DNA from: a virus
IMG/VR virus record: IMGVR_UViG_3300050821_000465
Span: 1-51,530 of that record
Strand: one strand, 5' to 3'
DNA: 51,530 bases
Below are positions 1 through 6,401 of the stretch, one piece after another. Made by a program: the position numbers and the translations under genes. A model generated the notes under the pieces. The model saw nothing but the letters and a program-made list of their open reading frames with translations, made no database searches and was not told the origin of the DNA. Each line of letters opens with the position of its first letter. Within the stretch, counting starts at the first letter, position 1.

Positions 1-97
1 ATGAAGTCCCATCCGAAAAATGTCGCCGCCGCGATCTGGTGAAGGAGAACATCAAGCCAGAATCGCGACGGCGTTCGCTGTGAAACCCATTTAGAAA
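1..97. repeat. Contig-end overlap, left copy (circular genome)
   Basis: These 97 bases are identical to 51434-51530. A perfect short overlap at both ends is what an assembler leaves on a closed circular molecule, so the two copies most likely represent one locus and the genome unit is about 51,433 bp. A real short direct terminal repeat is less likely. Bases 2-124 hold no gene: they are the spacer between the zinc-ribbon gene ending at 125 and the replication gene that starts at the join and runs leftwards. Confidence 0.9.
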
Positions 98-124
98 CAC
101 AGCGAAATGTTCAGCGAGCGCAGA

Positions 125-400
125 TCACTCGTCACGCTCGCACTGGGGACAGTACTCTGTCGTGTCTGTCCCGCGCAAGGGAGTCCCGCACCGCCAGCAC
201 AAGCCAGCCGCGATGCGCGCGCCCTGCAATTTCTGCCGCTCGTGCCGGACGATCGCGGGGACGTTCGGGATGCCGATCTCGCCGGGGAGTTCTTCGGGAC
301 CGAATGCATCGATCTCGGTCCCGTCCTGATCCGTGAACTGGTCCTCGCCGTGGTGTCCGGTGATGTAGTTGTCCAGATCAACCTTGTCGAACAGCATCAA
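125..400 (-). CDS. Small zinc-ribbon protein
   Basis: A 91-residue acidic protein. The C-terminal third has two Cys-x2-Cys pairs (CWRC and CPQC) about 18 residues apart, a classic zinc ribbon, so nucleic-acid or protein binding is likely. The start overlaps the recT stop by ATGA, so it is translated with the recombination genes. The replication initiator follows in the same frame on the circular map, after a spacer of about 120 bases. It is not a family I recognise beyond the zinc ribbon. A role in replication or recombination is inferred from position only. Confidence 0.75.
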   Translation of the reverse strand: MMLFDKVDLDNYITGHHGEDQFTDQDGTEIDAFGPEELPGEIGIPNVPAIVRHERQKLQGARIAAGLCWRCGTPLRGTDTTEYCPQCERDE

Positions 401-1470
401 AACGTCCCCTCATCCTCGATTGAGCCGGAAGCGTTCCCGCGCAGACGCTTTCCAGAGTTCGTTGTAGTCGTAGTCGCCGCGCGTTTGGCTTCGACCTTCT
501 GCTGTGCCTGTTGTGCTTGCTGGGCCACTGACTGCGACTCTGGCGGCGGCTCCGCGTCGAGGTTTTCCTGCTGTAGTGGCTGTTGAGGGTTTTGAAACTT
601 CGCCTTGATCTCCTGCAGTGACTGCGCGCCCTTCTCGCTGACGCCATAGTCCTGCGTGTCCTGAAAGATCGGCTCGTCCAGATCGACCAGCTCCATTGCC
701 GTAGACACCGCGACTCCGGCATCAACGTGCTCATCGTGCGCCGCAGCCTTCATCAGTTCCGGCGACAGCGGCAGACGCTTCGCCAGTTTCCTGATCGGGC
801 ATTTGCGGTACATTTCCGCCGGAGCCGTGTTCCATGGACTGTCCGCGCGGTCGATCGACTTCGACGATGCACGGATGCGGTTCAGCTCGATGATCGGCAT
901 GTACTCAAAGTCGATCGCCGCGTCCTTGTACTTGACGACCGCGTACGCACCGCGCAAGCCGATCAGCTCGCCAGTGTCTGGATCGACTTCGCCGCGTGTC
1001 GGCTCGTCGTAGTTCGGCTCGTGGATCAGCCGCTTGTCGGTTCCCAGTTGCACGCGAAAGATGTCGCATTCATAGACCAGCTCTGGGTACACGTTCGAGA
1101 CTTCACCGCTGCGGCGAGCCAGTGTGATGAAGCCGCGATAACCGATCTGCAGCTGCGCTTCCAGCTGCTTCGTCTTGTAGTTGTTGTAGGGGACCATGTA
1201 GCACTGTCCCAGCACGCCGTCCGGCTCCAGCCCAAGCTGTGACGCCTGAACTACGCAGCCAACGATCGAGATCGGCGAGCACTGCTTCAGTCTGGGACTC
1301 TTCTGCACTGCCGTCAGCGCGACGCGCATCATGCGCTCCGCTGTCATGTGCTTCGGCAACGCCATGCCGATCTGTCCCTTCATCTTGTCCAGCAGAGTCT
1401 GCAGCGATTCCGGCTTGCGCTGTTGAATCGCTCGTGTCTCTGCTGGCGGTGGTTGTGTTGCGGTTGCCAT
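397..1470 (-). CDS. recT: RecT-family single-strand annealing protein
   Basis: A 357-residue RecT/Redbeta-type annealase that pairs complementary single strands during phage recombination. The family core is clear: the LDKMKGQIGMALPKHM segment near residue 30, the CVVQASQLGLEPDG block, the GYRGFITLARRSG block and the KCPIRKLAKRLPLSP block around residue 240. The C-terminal 90 residues are glutamine/alanine rich and probably disordered, with a short acidic end (EDEGTF) typical of tails that contact SSB or partners. The start at 1470 is chosen because AAGGAGAACAC lies directly upstream; a longer reading from 1500 lacks such a site. The partner exonuclease lies just upstream at 1493-2593. Confidence 0.95.
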   Translation of the reverse strand: MATATQPPPAETRAIQQRKPESLQTLLDKMKGQIGMALPKHMTAERMMRVALTAVQKSPRLKQCSPISIVGCVVQASQLGLEPDGVLGQCYMVPYNNYKTKQLEAQLQIGYRGFITLARRSGEVSNVYPELVYECDIFRVQLGTDKRLIHEPNYDEPTRGEVDPDTGELIGLRGAYAVVKYKDAAIDFEYMPIIELNRIRASSKSIDRADSPWNTAPAEMYRKCPIRKLAKRLPLSPELMKAAAHDEHVDAGVAVSTAMELVDLDEPIFQDTQDYGVSEKGAQSLQEIKAKFQNPQQPLQQENLDAEPPPESQSVAQQAQQAQQKVEAKRAATTTTTNSGKRLRGNASGSIEDEGTF

Positions 1471-1492
1471 GTGTTCTCCTTCTGGCTGGTAG

Positions 1493-2593
1493 TTATGCAA
1501 TCTTCTCTGGATACTGGCGAAGGTAGTGATTGCCAGTCTTCTTCGAGACGTAGTATTCGTTGTAGAGTTCCTCGTGCTCCGCTTTCAGTCGCGTTGCATC
1601 TAGGTAGTGGGCTTGCGATTCGAGCTTGTAGACCTTGCCGTAGCCGCGAACCAGTGCGGCGTTGGCATCGCCGATCAACTGCATCGCAGTCTCCTGCGCA
1701 TTCTTCAGTGACTCTTCCAGTTCCTTCTGCTCGCCCTTGATCATGTCGATCGCAGCCAGCGTTGAAGCCAGATCGTGGTTGTCGATCTGCACCAGCTCCT
1801 TCTTGCTCTTCGTGATCTCGCGCAGCATGGCGACTTCCGCCTTGTCGATCTGCTCGCCCCGGCACTGCATGCGGAACTGGCAGACCTTGCATCGCTGGTC
1901 GTTCTTGTCGAGCGTCGGTTCCGGTACGTGTCCCTTCCCCCAGACGACGTTCGCGAACTCGCCGCCTTCGCGCTTGAAGATTTCCTGCAGCTCCGTGTCA
2001 TACCTGACATCAAAGTGGACCAGCGGCAGATGACCGAAGACACCGAGTGTCGCCAGTGATCCCCACTTGTGACCAGTCACGAACAGGCTCCACTGCGGCT
2101 GCAGGATGTCGCCGGGGAATGGACCTGATCGCTTCACGCGCAGGAACGGTCCTTCAGAGCGGGTCTTGATTTCCAGATCGCCAGTCTCCTCGATGCCGCC
2201 TGATCCGGTGAGGATGATGCGATCGGTGTTGACTCCTGCCCATGGGTGCTCTGGATGAAACTTCGGCTTCGGCATGCCGTCGGCATCCATGGCAGGACGG
2301 CGGACCTTGCGACCAGTCTCCTGCTCGTAGAGCATCGCGACCAGCGGCTCCAGAATGTTGCCGCGCGCCAGCAGCAGGTCATCACGATCGGTGTCTGGAA
2401 AGTCCGGCTCGACTCCCAGCTTCTGGAATGCGAGTTCGGTCCGGCATCCAGTGCCGTACTGGGCGAGGTTCAGCAGCTTGTAGATTTCGGAGCCGCCGAT
2501 GTAGCGGCGATGTTCTTCGATCCACTTCGCGCGGCGGCGTTCGGCGCGATTCTCGACGATGGCTTCGGTTGTTTCAATCACGGCGGTCGCCAT
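1493..2593 (-). CDS. YqaJ-like phage recombination exonuclease
   Basis: A 366-residue PD-(D/E)xK exonuclease of the YqaJ/lambda-exo type, which resects double-strand ends for RecT. YIGGSE (residues 31-36) is the family N-terminal motif. Likely metal ligands are Glu82 (RGNILEP), Asp124 (NTDR) and Glu141-x-Lys143 (GDLEIKTR). Cys50 and Cys235-x2-Cys238-x5-Cys244 reproduce the iron-staple spacing of AddB/Cas4-type nucleases, so a 4Fe-4S cluster is likely. The C-terminal 120 residues are a helical extension. The start at 2593 overlaps the upstream stop as TGATG; upstream in-frame codons overlap the previous gene and are not needed. Confidence 0.92.
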   Translation of the reverse strand: MATAVIETTEAIVENRAERRRAKWIEEHRRYIGGSEIYKLLNLAQYGTGCRTELAFQKLGVEPDFPDTDRDDLLLARGNILEPLVAMLYEQETGRKVRRPAMDADGMPKPKFHPEHPWAGVNTDRIILTGSGGIEETGDLEIKTRSEGPFLRVKRSGPFPGDILQPQWSLFVTGHKWGSLATLGVFGHLPLVHFDVRYDTELQEIFKREGGEFANVVWGKGHVPEPTLDKNDQRCKVCQFRMQCRGEQIDKAEVAMLREITKSKKELVQIDNHDLASTLAAIDMIKGEQKELEESLKNAQETAMQLIGDANAALVRGYGKVYKLESQAHYLDATRLKAEHEELYNEYYVSKKTGNHYLRQYPEKIA

Positions 2594-2805
2594 CAGGATG
2601 CCTTCGCTTTCCGCCGCGCTTCCTGCTGGGCGAGCAGTGCGCGGCACTGGCACTGGCACTCTGTTCCGTCTTCCAGCCGCTGCAAGCAATTCGAGATTCG
2701 CTTCGAGGTGCGCTTCCCGGCTGCGGTTGTCTTGTAAGTGAAGTGCGCGCCGTTCCAGCACGGCGGACACAGCTTCTGTCCTTTGAAATCGATTAGTGTA
2801 GCCAT
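2593..2805 (-). CDS. Small cysteine-rich protein next to the exonuclease
   Basis: A 70-residue basic protein with CPPC near residue 13 and C-x8-C-x-C later (CLQRLEDGTECQCQC), consistent with a small zinc-binding fold. It ends in an arginine/lysine-rich helix (LLAQQEARRKAKAS). Its TGA overlaps the ATG of the exonuclease, so the two are translationally coupled. No named family recognised. Position suggests an accessory factor for the exonuclease/RecT pair, which is inference only. Confidence 0.7.
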   Translation of the reverse strand: MATLIDFKGQKLCPPCWNGAHFTYKTTAAGKRTSKRISNCLQRLEDGTECQCQCRALLAQQEARRKAKAS

Positions 2806-2812
2806 CCGTTTT

Positions 2813-2992
2813 TTATTGCACTCCTTGTGCGAGCGCGACCTTCGCGCGCTCGATTGCGTCGTGCAGACGTTCGCTCATGAACGGCAGGTCTTCGATCGCG
2901 TACTGAACGATGTCCTGCAGAATGGCGCGAAAGTCGGCGCGGCTCATGTTGGTTTCGATCCTGATTGACATGTCGGATCGCGGCGTCATCAT
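2813..2992 (-). CDS. Small helical protein (59 aa)
   Basis: A 59-residue ORF running from ATG at 2992 to TAA at 2813. The product starts MMTPRSDMSIRIETNMSRAD and ends in a predicted amphipathic helix (AIERAKVALAQGVQ). Its start shares bases with the stop of the LexA-like gene (TGATG), as at other junctions in this operon, and it fills a gap that would otherwise be empty. A 72-residue reading in another frame over the same DNA is arginine/histidine rich and looks like a shadow. Function unknown. Confidence 0.65.
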   Translation of the reverse strand: MMTPRSDMSIRIETNMSRADFRAILQDIVQYAIEDLPFMSERLHDAIERAKVALAQGVQ

Positions 2993-3267
2993 CAGCGGTA
3001 CTCCATGGCATGTGGCATCTCTGTCTTCTTCTGGCGTCGCGGCGCGAGACGGATCGAGCGAAACTTTCCCGGCTTCATCTCGATGTATCCCTTGACTGCG
3101 AGCCGCACCAGACAGCGATGCGTTGTGGAGCTGTAGAAGTTCGGTCCGGCGGCGGTTGCGATCTCCCGCACCGTCGGCGAACCATGTTCACGGATCGCGC
3201 GTCTCACGGCTGCAAGAACGTCGCGTTCCGCACGTGTTAGCGGTTCGACTGTGGCGTGACTATCCAT
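2992..3267 (-). CDS. LexA-like winged-helix regulator lacking a protease domain
   Basis: A 91-residue DNA-binding protein. Residues 9-75 follow the LexA N-terminal domain: LTRAERDVLAAVRRAIREHG, then SPTVREIATAAG (first helices of the HTH), STTHRCLVRLAVKGYIE (recognition helix) and a wing ending FRSIRL. The S24 self-cleavage domain of LexA/CI repressors is absent; a basic tail of about 17 residues follows instead. It sits at the divergent switch region and is the first gene of the leftward recombination operon, so it is the best candidate for a phage repressor or operon regulator. Without a cleavage domain, induction must work by another route. Confidence 0.8.
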   Translation of the reverse strand: MDSHATVEPLTRAERDVLAAVRRAIREHGSPTVREIATAAGPNFYSSTTHRCLVRLAVKGYIEMKPGKFRSIRLAPRRQKKTEMPHAMEYR

Positions 3268-3277
3268 GTGTCTCTAG

Positions 3278-3306
3278 TGATAACAACTGTCCCACCGCAC
3301 TGTCAA
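3278..3306 (-). promoter_or_regulatory. Leftward promoter for the LexA-like/recombination operon
   Basis: Read on the minus strand, TTGACA (complement of 3301-3306) is followed after exactly 17 bases by TTATCA (complement of 3278-3283). It lies 11 bases upstream of the LexA-like start codon. It is a near-consensus sigma70-type promoter, and its spacer contains one CTGT half-site. Confidence 0.75.
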
Positions 3307-3407
3307 TGCCCGATTCGTGGGCAATTTCATGATTGCTCTGGTTGCTTGAGAAATGCGCGAAGATGTGCTATACCGAAGCGGTCTGTACAGCACTGTAGTA
3401 CTGACAG
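3287..3407. promoter_or_regulatory. Operator-like region with CTGT/ACAG half-sites
   Basis: CTGT occurs at 3287, 3300, 3383 and 3393, and ACAG at 3387 and 3404. CTGTACAG at 3383-3390 is a perfect palindrome, and CTGT-N7-ACAG spans 3393-3407, close to the CTGT-N8-ACAG LexA box of gammaproteobacteria. The sites overlap the leftward promoter spacer and lie just downstream of the rightward -10 box, where a repressor would block transcription. Assigning them to the LexA-like protein is inference. Confidence 0.5.
3346..3374 (+). promoter_or_regulatory. Rightward promoter for the AlpA-like gene
   Basis: TTGAGA at 3346-3351 and TATACC at 3369-3374 are separated by 17 bases, about 50 bases upstream of the AlpA-like start. 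Operator-like half-sites follow within 35 bases of the -10 box. Confidence 0.6.
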
Positions 3408-3425
3408 AGTGAAGAGGTTTCAGCG

Positions 3426-3638
3426 ATGCCGAAAACATCGTCGTTCGTCTCCCGGCGTCTGCTGCGCATCAAAGCAGCCGCAGAATATATCGGACTGTCA
3501 CCGTTCGTTGTACGTCAGCTCGTGCAGCGCGGCGAACTGAAGGCGGTCGTGATGCAAGGTCACTCGCCATGGTTGATCGACCTGCGCGATCTCGACGACT
3601 GGATCGAGCGCAACAAGGTCAGCTACGCCGCTGGGTAA
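3426..3638 (+). CDS. AlpA/excisionase-like helix-turn-helix protein
   Basis: A 70-residue MerR-superfamily HTH protein (HTH_17/AlpA type): LLRIKAAAEYIGLSPFVVRQLVQRGEL is the helix-turn-helix, followed by a wing and WLIDLRDLDDWIERNK, the usual end of excisionase-type domains. Such proteins bind DNA next to integrases and act as recombination directionality factors or regulators. It lies directly before the integrase, which has its own promoter in between, so excisionase or integrase regulator are the two likely jobs. Confidence 0.85.
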   Translation: MPKTSSFVSRRLLRIKAAAEYIGLSPFVVRQLVQRGELKAVVMQGHSPWLIDLRDLDDWIERNKVSYAAG

Positions 3639-3661
3639 TGACCGTTACTCTGTGATAACTA

Positions 3662-3691
3662 TTGACACCACTCTGATGCGTCCTGCATTAT
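3662..3691 (+). promoter_or_regulatory. Integrase promoter
   Basis: TTGACA at 3662-3667 and CATTAT at 3686-3691 with an 18-base spacer, about 40 bases before the integrase ATG. A GTGATAAC sequence (3652-3659) abuts the -35 box; the same word occurs at other regulatory gaps in this genome. Confidence 0.6.
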
Positions 3692-3730
3692 TCTGCTAGG
3701 AGCTGTAAAGGCTCCAATCACAAAACAGAA

Positions 3731-4918
3731 ATGAGGACACGGATGGGTGTCTACGTAGCAGAGCACGGCACATTCCGCATCGAGTTCGTCCTGAAGGGCG
3801 AGCGATACACGAAGCGAATCAAGACAAACAAGAAGTGGCTGGCAGAGAAACGCGAGACCGAGTGGAAGAAGCTGCTCGCCGGGAACGTGGACGGCGACTG
3901 CTATGACTACACGGTCGCGCAGATATACGAGCGGCTGCTGAAGTCATACGGCAAGGGACTCCCGGTGGATCAGCAGAAGGCGAGTCTCGAAGGTGCGCAG
4001 CAACGCTGGGACAAACGGCTGCAGAAAAAATTCGGACACATGAAAGCGATGGACGTGACAGGGGATCACCTCGAAGCGTATCAGGACTGGTGTCAGCGCA
4101 ACGAGCAGGACATCTGGTCCACGGAGATCGAGAAGACGCTGTCCGCTGCGACCATCAATCGCGACCTGTCGGCACTGGGGCGCGCCTTCCAGCTCGCGGT
4201 CCAGAAGAAGAAGATTCCATCGGCTCCCTACTGGTCCAAGCTCGACGAGTCTGGACCGCGCAAGGGATTCGTCAACGAAGAGCAGTACGGCAATCTGGTT
4301 CAGCACGCACACGACCTCTGGCTCCGCGTCCTGCTCGCGCTGGGCTACACCTACGGATGCCGACGCGGCGAGCTGCTGGCGCTGCGTGTCTGGCAGATCG
4401 ACATGGACGATCGCGTCATCTCGATCGAAGCGGACCAGACCAAGAACGGCGAAGGCAGACAGGCAGTGATGACGCAGGAAGTCTACGACGTGCTGGTGCA
4501 TGCCGTCGCTGGCAAGGGACCGAACGACTTCCTGATCTCACGCGCGAACGCCAGCGAACCAGTGCTGGACTTTCGCGGAGCATGGGACACGCTGTGCAAC
4601 GCTGCCGGGATGCCGTGGCTGCTCTTCCATGATCTGCGCCGCAGCGCGATCCGCAACATGATGCGTCACGGCATTTCCCAGTCGGTCGCCATGGTGCTCT
4701 CCGGTCACAAGACGGTGTCGGTGTTTCAACGCTACAACATCGTTGACCTGTCCACGATCCGCGAAGCGGCCAAGCGCATCGAGCAGGGAGCAGAGCGCGA
4801 TCGCGAAGTCATCAGCAAGAAGGCGGCGCGCAAGGAGTCCCACCAAAAGTCCCACCAGTATGCACCAAAACTGGTGCAACAGGATGGTGCAGGAAAGAAG
4901 CAATCTGTTGTAAACTAA
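3731..4918 (+). CDS. int: Tyrosine site-specific integrase
   Basis: A 395-residue phage integrase with the full catalytic set: Arg211 (GCRRGELLALR), Lys238 (QTKNG), His300-x2-Arg303 (FHDLRR), His326 (SGHKT) and Tyr335 (FQRYNI), the nucleophile. An N-terminal arm-binding domain (residues 1-55) and a SAM-like core-binding domain (about 60-165) precede the catalytic half. The 3' end of the gene itself carries two AGTCCCACCA direct repeats and a GCACC hairpin that recur beyond the gene, so the coding sequence overlaps the P-arm of attP. Expected target: a tRNA-Leu gene (see 4926-4964). Confidence 0.95.
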   Translation: MRTRMGVYVAEHGTFRIEFVLKGERYTKRIKTNKKWLAEKRETEWKKLLAGNVDGDCYDYTVAQIYERLLKSYGKGLPVDQQKASLEGAQQRWDKRLQKKFGHMKAMDVTGDHLEAYQDWCQRNEQDIWSTEIEKTLSAATINRDLSALGRAFQLAVQKKKIPSAPYWSKLDESGPRKGFVNEEQYGNLVQHAHDLWLRVLLALGYTYGCRRGELLALRVWQIDMDDRVISIEADQTKNGEGRQAVMTQEVYDVLVHAVAGKGPNDFLISRANASEPVLDFRGAWDTLCNAAGMPWLLFHDLRRSAIRNMMRHGISQSVAMVLSGHKTVSVFQRYNIVDLSTIREAAKRIEQGAERDREVISKKAARKESHQKSHQYAPKLVQQDGAGKKQSVVN

Positions 4919-4925
4919 GGTAGTT

Positions 4926-4964
4926 GCGAAAGTGGCGGAATTGGCAGACGCACCAGACTTAGGA
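4926..4964 (+). other. attP core: 5' half of a tRNA-Leu(UAG) gene
   Basis: Eight bases after the integrase stop begins a sequence that reads as the acceptor strand, D arm and 5' anticodon stem of a bacterial tRNA-Leu, including AGTGGCGGAATTGGCAG and the anticodon loop CTTAGGA with TAG at 4960-4962. The match stops at the anticodon loop; what follows cannot close the anticodon stem, so it is not a working tRNA. A tRNA half beside an integrase is the standard signature of attP. Unusually, the shared half is the 5' part, so strand exchange probably falls in the anticodon loop. Confidence 0.75.
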
Positions 4965-4991
4965 ACCGAACCATGCCAATTTCGCCACTTT
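4929..4991. repeat. 18-bp inverted repeat around the attP core
   Basis: Bases 4929-4946 and 4974-4991 are inverted copies of each other over 18 bp with a single G-T mismatch, separated by 27 bases that include the anticodon-loop sequence. The right arm is thus an inverted copy of the tRNA D-arm region. It ends in TTTT, so as RNA it could also serve as an integrase terminator. The remaining gene-free DNA up to 5331 holds the arm repeats and the first early promoter. Confidence 0.75.
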
Positions 4992-5274
4992 TGATCCTCT
5001 TGATTCCATTGCCTATCCTGCTGACAGCGCGCTACTTACATCGAAAGTGACAGGTCGATCCTGTGCGGTCCTGCGAGCATCTGAGCGGTCCTGAGTCCCC
5101 CGAAAGTCCCACCAGAAAACGCACCAGACTATGCACCGAAAATGGTGCAACTCATTTCCCGAATCTGCACCGAAACTGGTGCAAAAAATCTGCACTGAAA
5201 CTGGTGCAGATTCGTCGAGTCCCACCAGAAGTCCCACCAGCCTTTGGACGCATCAGACCTTTTTCATTTTCCTG

Positions 5275-5303
5275 TTGACACCTTCCGAAATGAAGCGTAC
5301 GAT
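5275..5303 (+). promoter_or_regulatory. Early promoter module, copy 1
   Basis: TTGACA (5275-5280), a 17-base spacer CCTTCCGAAATGAAGCG, and TACGAT (5298-5303). A conserved leader ending GATCAGAAGGAGATC provides the ribosome-binding site for the gene at 5332. The spacer is nearly the same in the other five copies. Confidence 0.8.
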
Positions 5304-5331
5304 TGATGTAGATCAGAAGGAGATCAGAAAC

Positions 5332-6123
5332 ATGGCAAAGGAAACCAAGACCAAGATCAAGACCCGCAAGGTGCTCGACGTGACCAACAAGACAACAGGC
5401 GAAGTCACTCGCATGACCTACCAGAAGTTCTACAGCCACTTCGGCTACGGCGACCGCAACGCTCGTTACTTTAAGCATGTGCAGGACATCCTGCGCGGTC
5501 GTCATGAAACCTTCAACGCCGTCGAGGTTGAAGAAGTCGTACCTGTGATCGACAAGGTCGCGTTGAAGGCTGCGATCTTCCAGACGCCGATCGCACTGGC
5601 TGTCGAGCCGCTGCGTCAGCTTGCAATCGAACGCGCAGAGGAAGCAGCGCACAAGATGATCGAGCGTGCGACCGCCGAACTGGAAGCTGCTGGCAACGAC
5701 CTGAAGGTCGTCGCGCCTTACCCAAGCAGCAACCTGAGCACTGCGGAGTACCGGAAGCAGCTGGCGAAGTACCAGTTTTTTGTGTCGATCACTACCTCGC
5801 GTGATCCGATTGCGGCTTCGATGACTCGCTACTCGACGAACCTGATCGACATCAGCCCAGAGCTGGTTGAGCGGTTCATCCAGCGCAGCCGTGAGAATGC
5901 ATCGTTCGAGTACGAAGCGTTTGTGACGAAGCTGGTCGCGAAGGTTGGCGAAGTGAAGACCGCGAAGCTGGAAGGCGACTCGGTCTGGCAGTACAGCTAC
6001 CTGACCGTCACCAAGCAGGACGGCTCGAAGGAGTGCTGGAAGACGCAGATGATCCTGAACCAGTCAATCTACGGCAAGCTGTTCAACCAGTTTCCGACGC
6101 GCAAGATGAAGGCGGCGAAATGA
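5332..6123 (+). CDS. Early protein of unknown function (263 aa)
   Basis: A 263-residue mixed alpha/beta protein, lysine rich at the N-terminus (MAKETKTKIKTRK), with a central alanine/glutamate-rich helix (LAIERAEEAAHKMIERATAELEAA). I do not recognise a family. The ATG at 5332 follows AGGAGATC; an apparent upstream extension to 5131 reads through the attP repeats and promoter and is discarded. It is the first gene after attP and the first to use the repeated early promoter, so a role at the start of infection or induction is likely. Confidence 0.8.
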   Translation: MAKETKTKIKTRKVLDVTNKTTGEVTRMTYQKFYSHFGYGDRNARYFKHVQDILRGRHETFNAVEVEEVVPVIDKVALKAAIFQTPIALAVEPLRQLAIERAEEAAHKMIERATAELEAAGNDLKVVAPYPSSNLSTAEYRKQLAKYQFFVSITTSRDPIAASMTRYSTNLIDISPELVERFIQRSRENASFEYEAFVTKLVAKVGEVKTAKLEGDSVWQYSYLTVTKQDGSKECWKTQMILNQSIYGKLFNQFPTRKMKAAK

Positions 6124-6332
6124 GCCGCCTGACGCTTCGCACCATCAACGCCGAGATCGCCAGACGAGGGGGAAAGGAGACCCTCGTTCGGGGCGAAGGG
6201 TACTTCTACTTCGTCAACGTTGGCTGGCGTCAGGAGCCGTCCAGTGGCGTTTACGTGTACCGCCTGAATGAACTCACGCTGGACCAGTGGCTGGGCGAGC
6301 TGGGGGACAAGCGGATCGAGGCTGAAAAATAA
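6120..6332 (+). CDS. Small early protein (70 aa)
   Basis: A 70-residue protein beginning MSRLTLRTINAEIARRGGKE, a pattern seen in many small phage proteins of unknown role: a helix followed by a beta hairpin, here GEGYFYFVNVGW, and an acidic C-terminal helix. ATGA overlap with the preceding gene shows coupled translation. No function assigned. Confidence 0.8.
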   Translation: MSRLTLRTINAEIARRGGKETLVRGEGYFYFVNVGWRQEPSSGVYVYRLNELTLDQWLGELGDKRIEAEK

Positions 6333-6345
6333 TTTCCGATTTCTG

Positions 6346-6374
6346 TTGACACCTTCCGAAATCGAGCGTAGGAT
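6346..6374 (+). promoter_or_regulatory. Early promoter module, copy 2
   Basis: TTGACA (6346-6351), 17-base spacer CCTTCCGAAATCGAGCG, TAGGAT (6369-6374), then a leader with GATCAAAGGAGATC before the ATG at 6402. This is closest to the consensus of the six copies. Confidence 0.8.
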
Positions 6375-6401
6375 TGAAACAGATCAAAGGAGATCAAAAA
6401 A

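Larger units (their letters stand above)
4862..5207. repeat. Four short GCACC...GGTGC hairpins in the attP arms
   Basis: Sixteen-base dyads at 4862-4877, 5133-5148, 5167-5182 and 5192-5207 share the form GCACC-GAAAC/AT-GGTGC with 5-6 bp arms. The middle two are perfect in the outer 5 bp; the last has one substitution (GCACT). They are interleaved with the AGTCCCACCA repeats, so excisionase, host-factor or integrase binding are the obvious possibilities. Confidence 0.6.
4836..5240. repeat. attP arm region: AGTCCCACCA direct repeats
   Basis: AGTCCCACCA occurs at 4836-4845, 4848-4857, 5105-5114, 5218-5227 and 5230-5239, with a degenerate copy at 5094. Copies come in pairs whose starts are 11-12 bases apart, on both sides of the tRNA-like core. 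That is the layout of integrase arm-type sites (P and P' arms). One pair lies inside the integrase 3' end. No promoter or gene explains them. Confidence 0.7.

Noticed and set aside
1-97. True direct terminal repeat
   Set aside because: Length is typical of a k-mer overlap and the replication gene crosses the join; no nick or coverage evidence can be seen.
2793-3011. 72-residue minus ORF rich in Arg and His
   Set aside because: Same DNA encodes a coupled 59-residue protein in another frame with better composition.
4926-4991. Complete tRNA-Leu gene
   Set aside because: The anticodon stem cannot close and there is no T arm or 3' acceptor strand; only the 5' half is present.
4836-5240. Possible CRISPR array from repeated AGTCCCACCA and GCACC words
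   Set aside because: Repeats are 10-16 bases, unevenly spaced and overlap the integrase end; they fit integrase arm sites, not CRISPR.
5131-5331. N-terminal extension of the gene at 5332
   Set aside because: It runs through attP hairpins and the promoter; AGGAGATC marks the real start.
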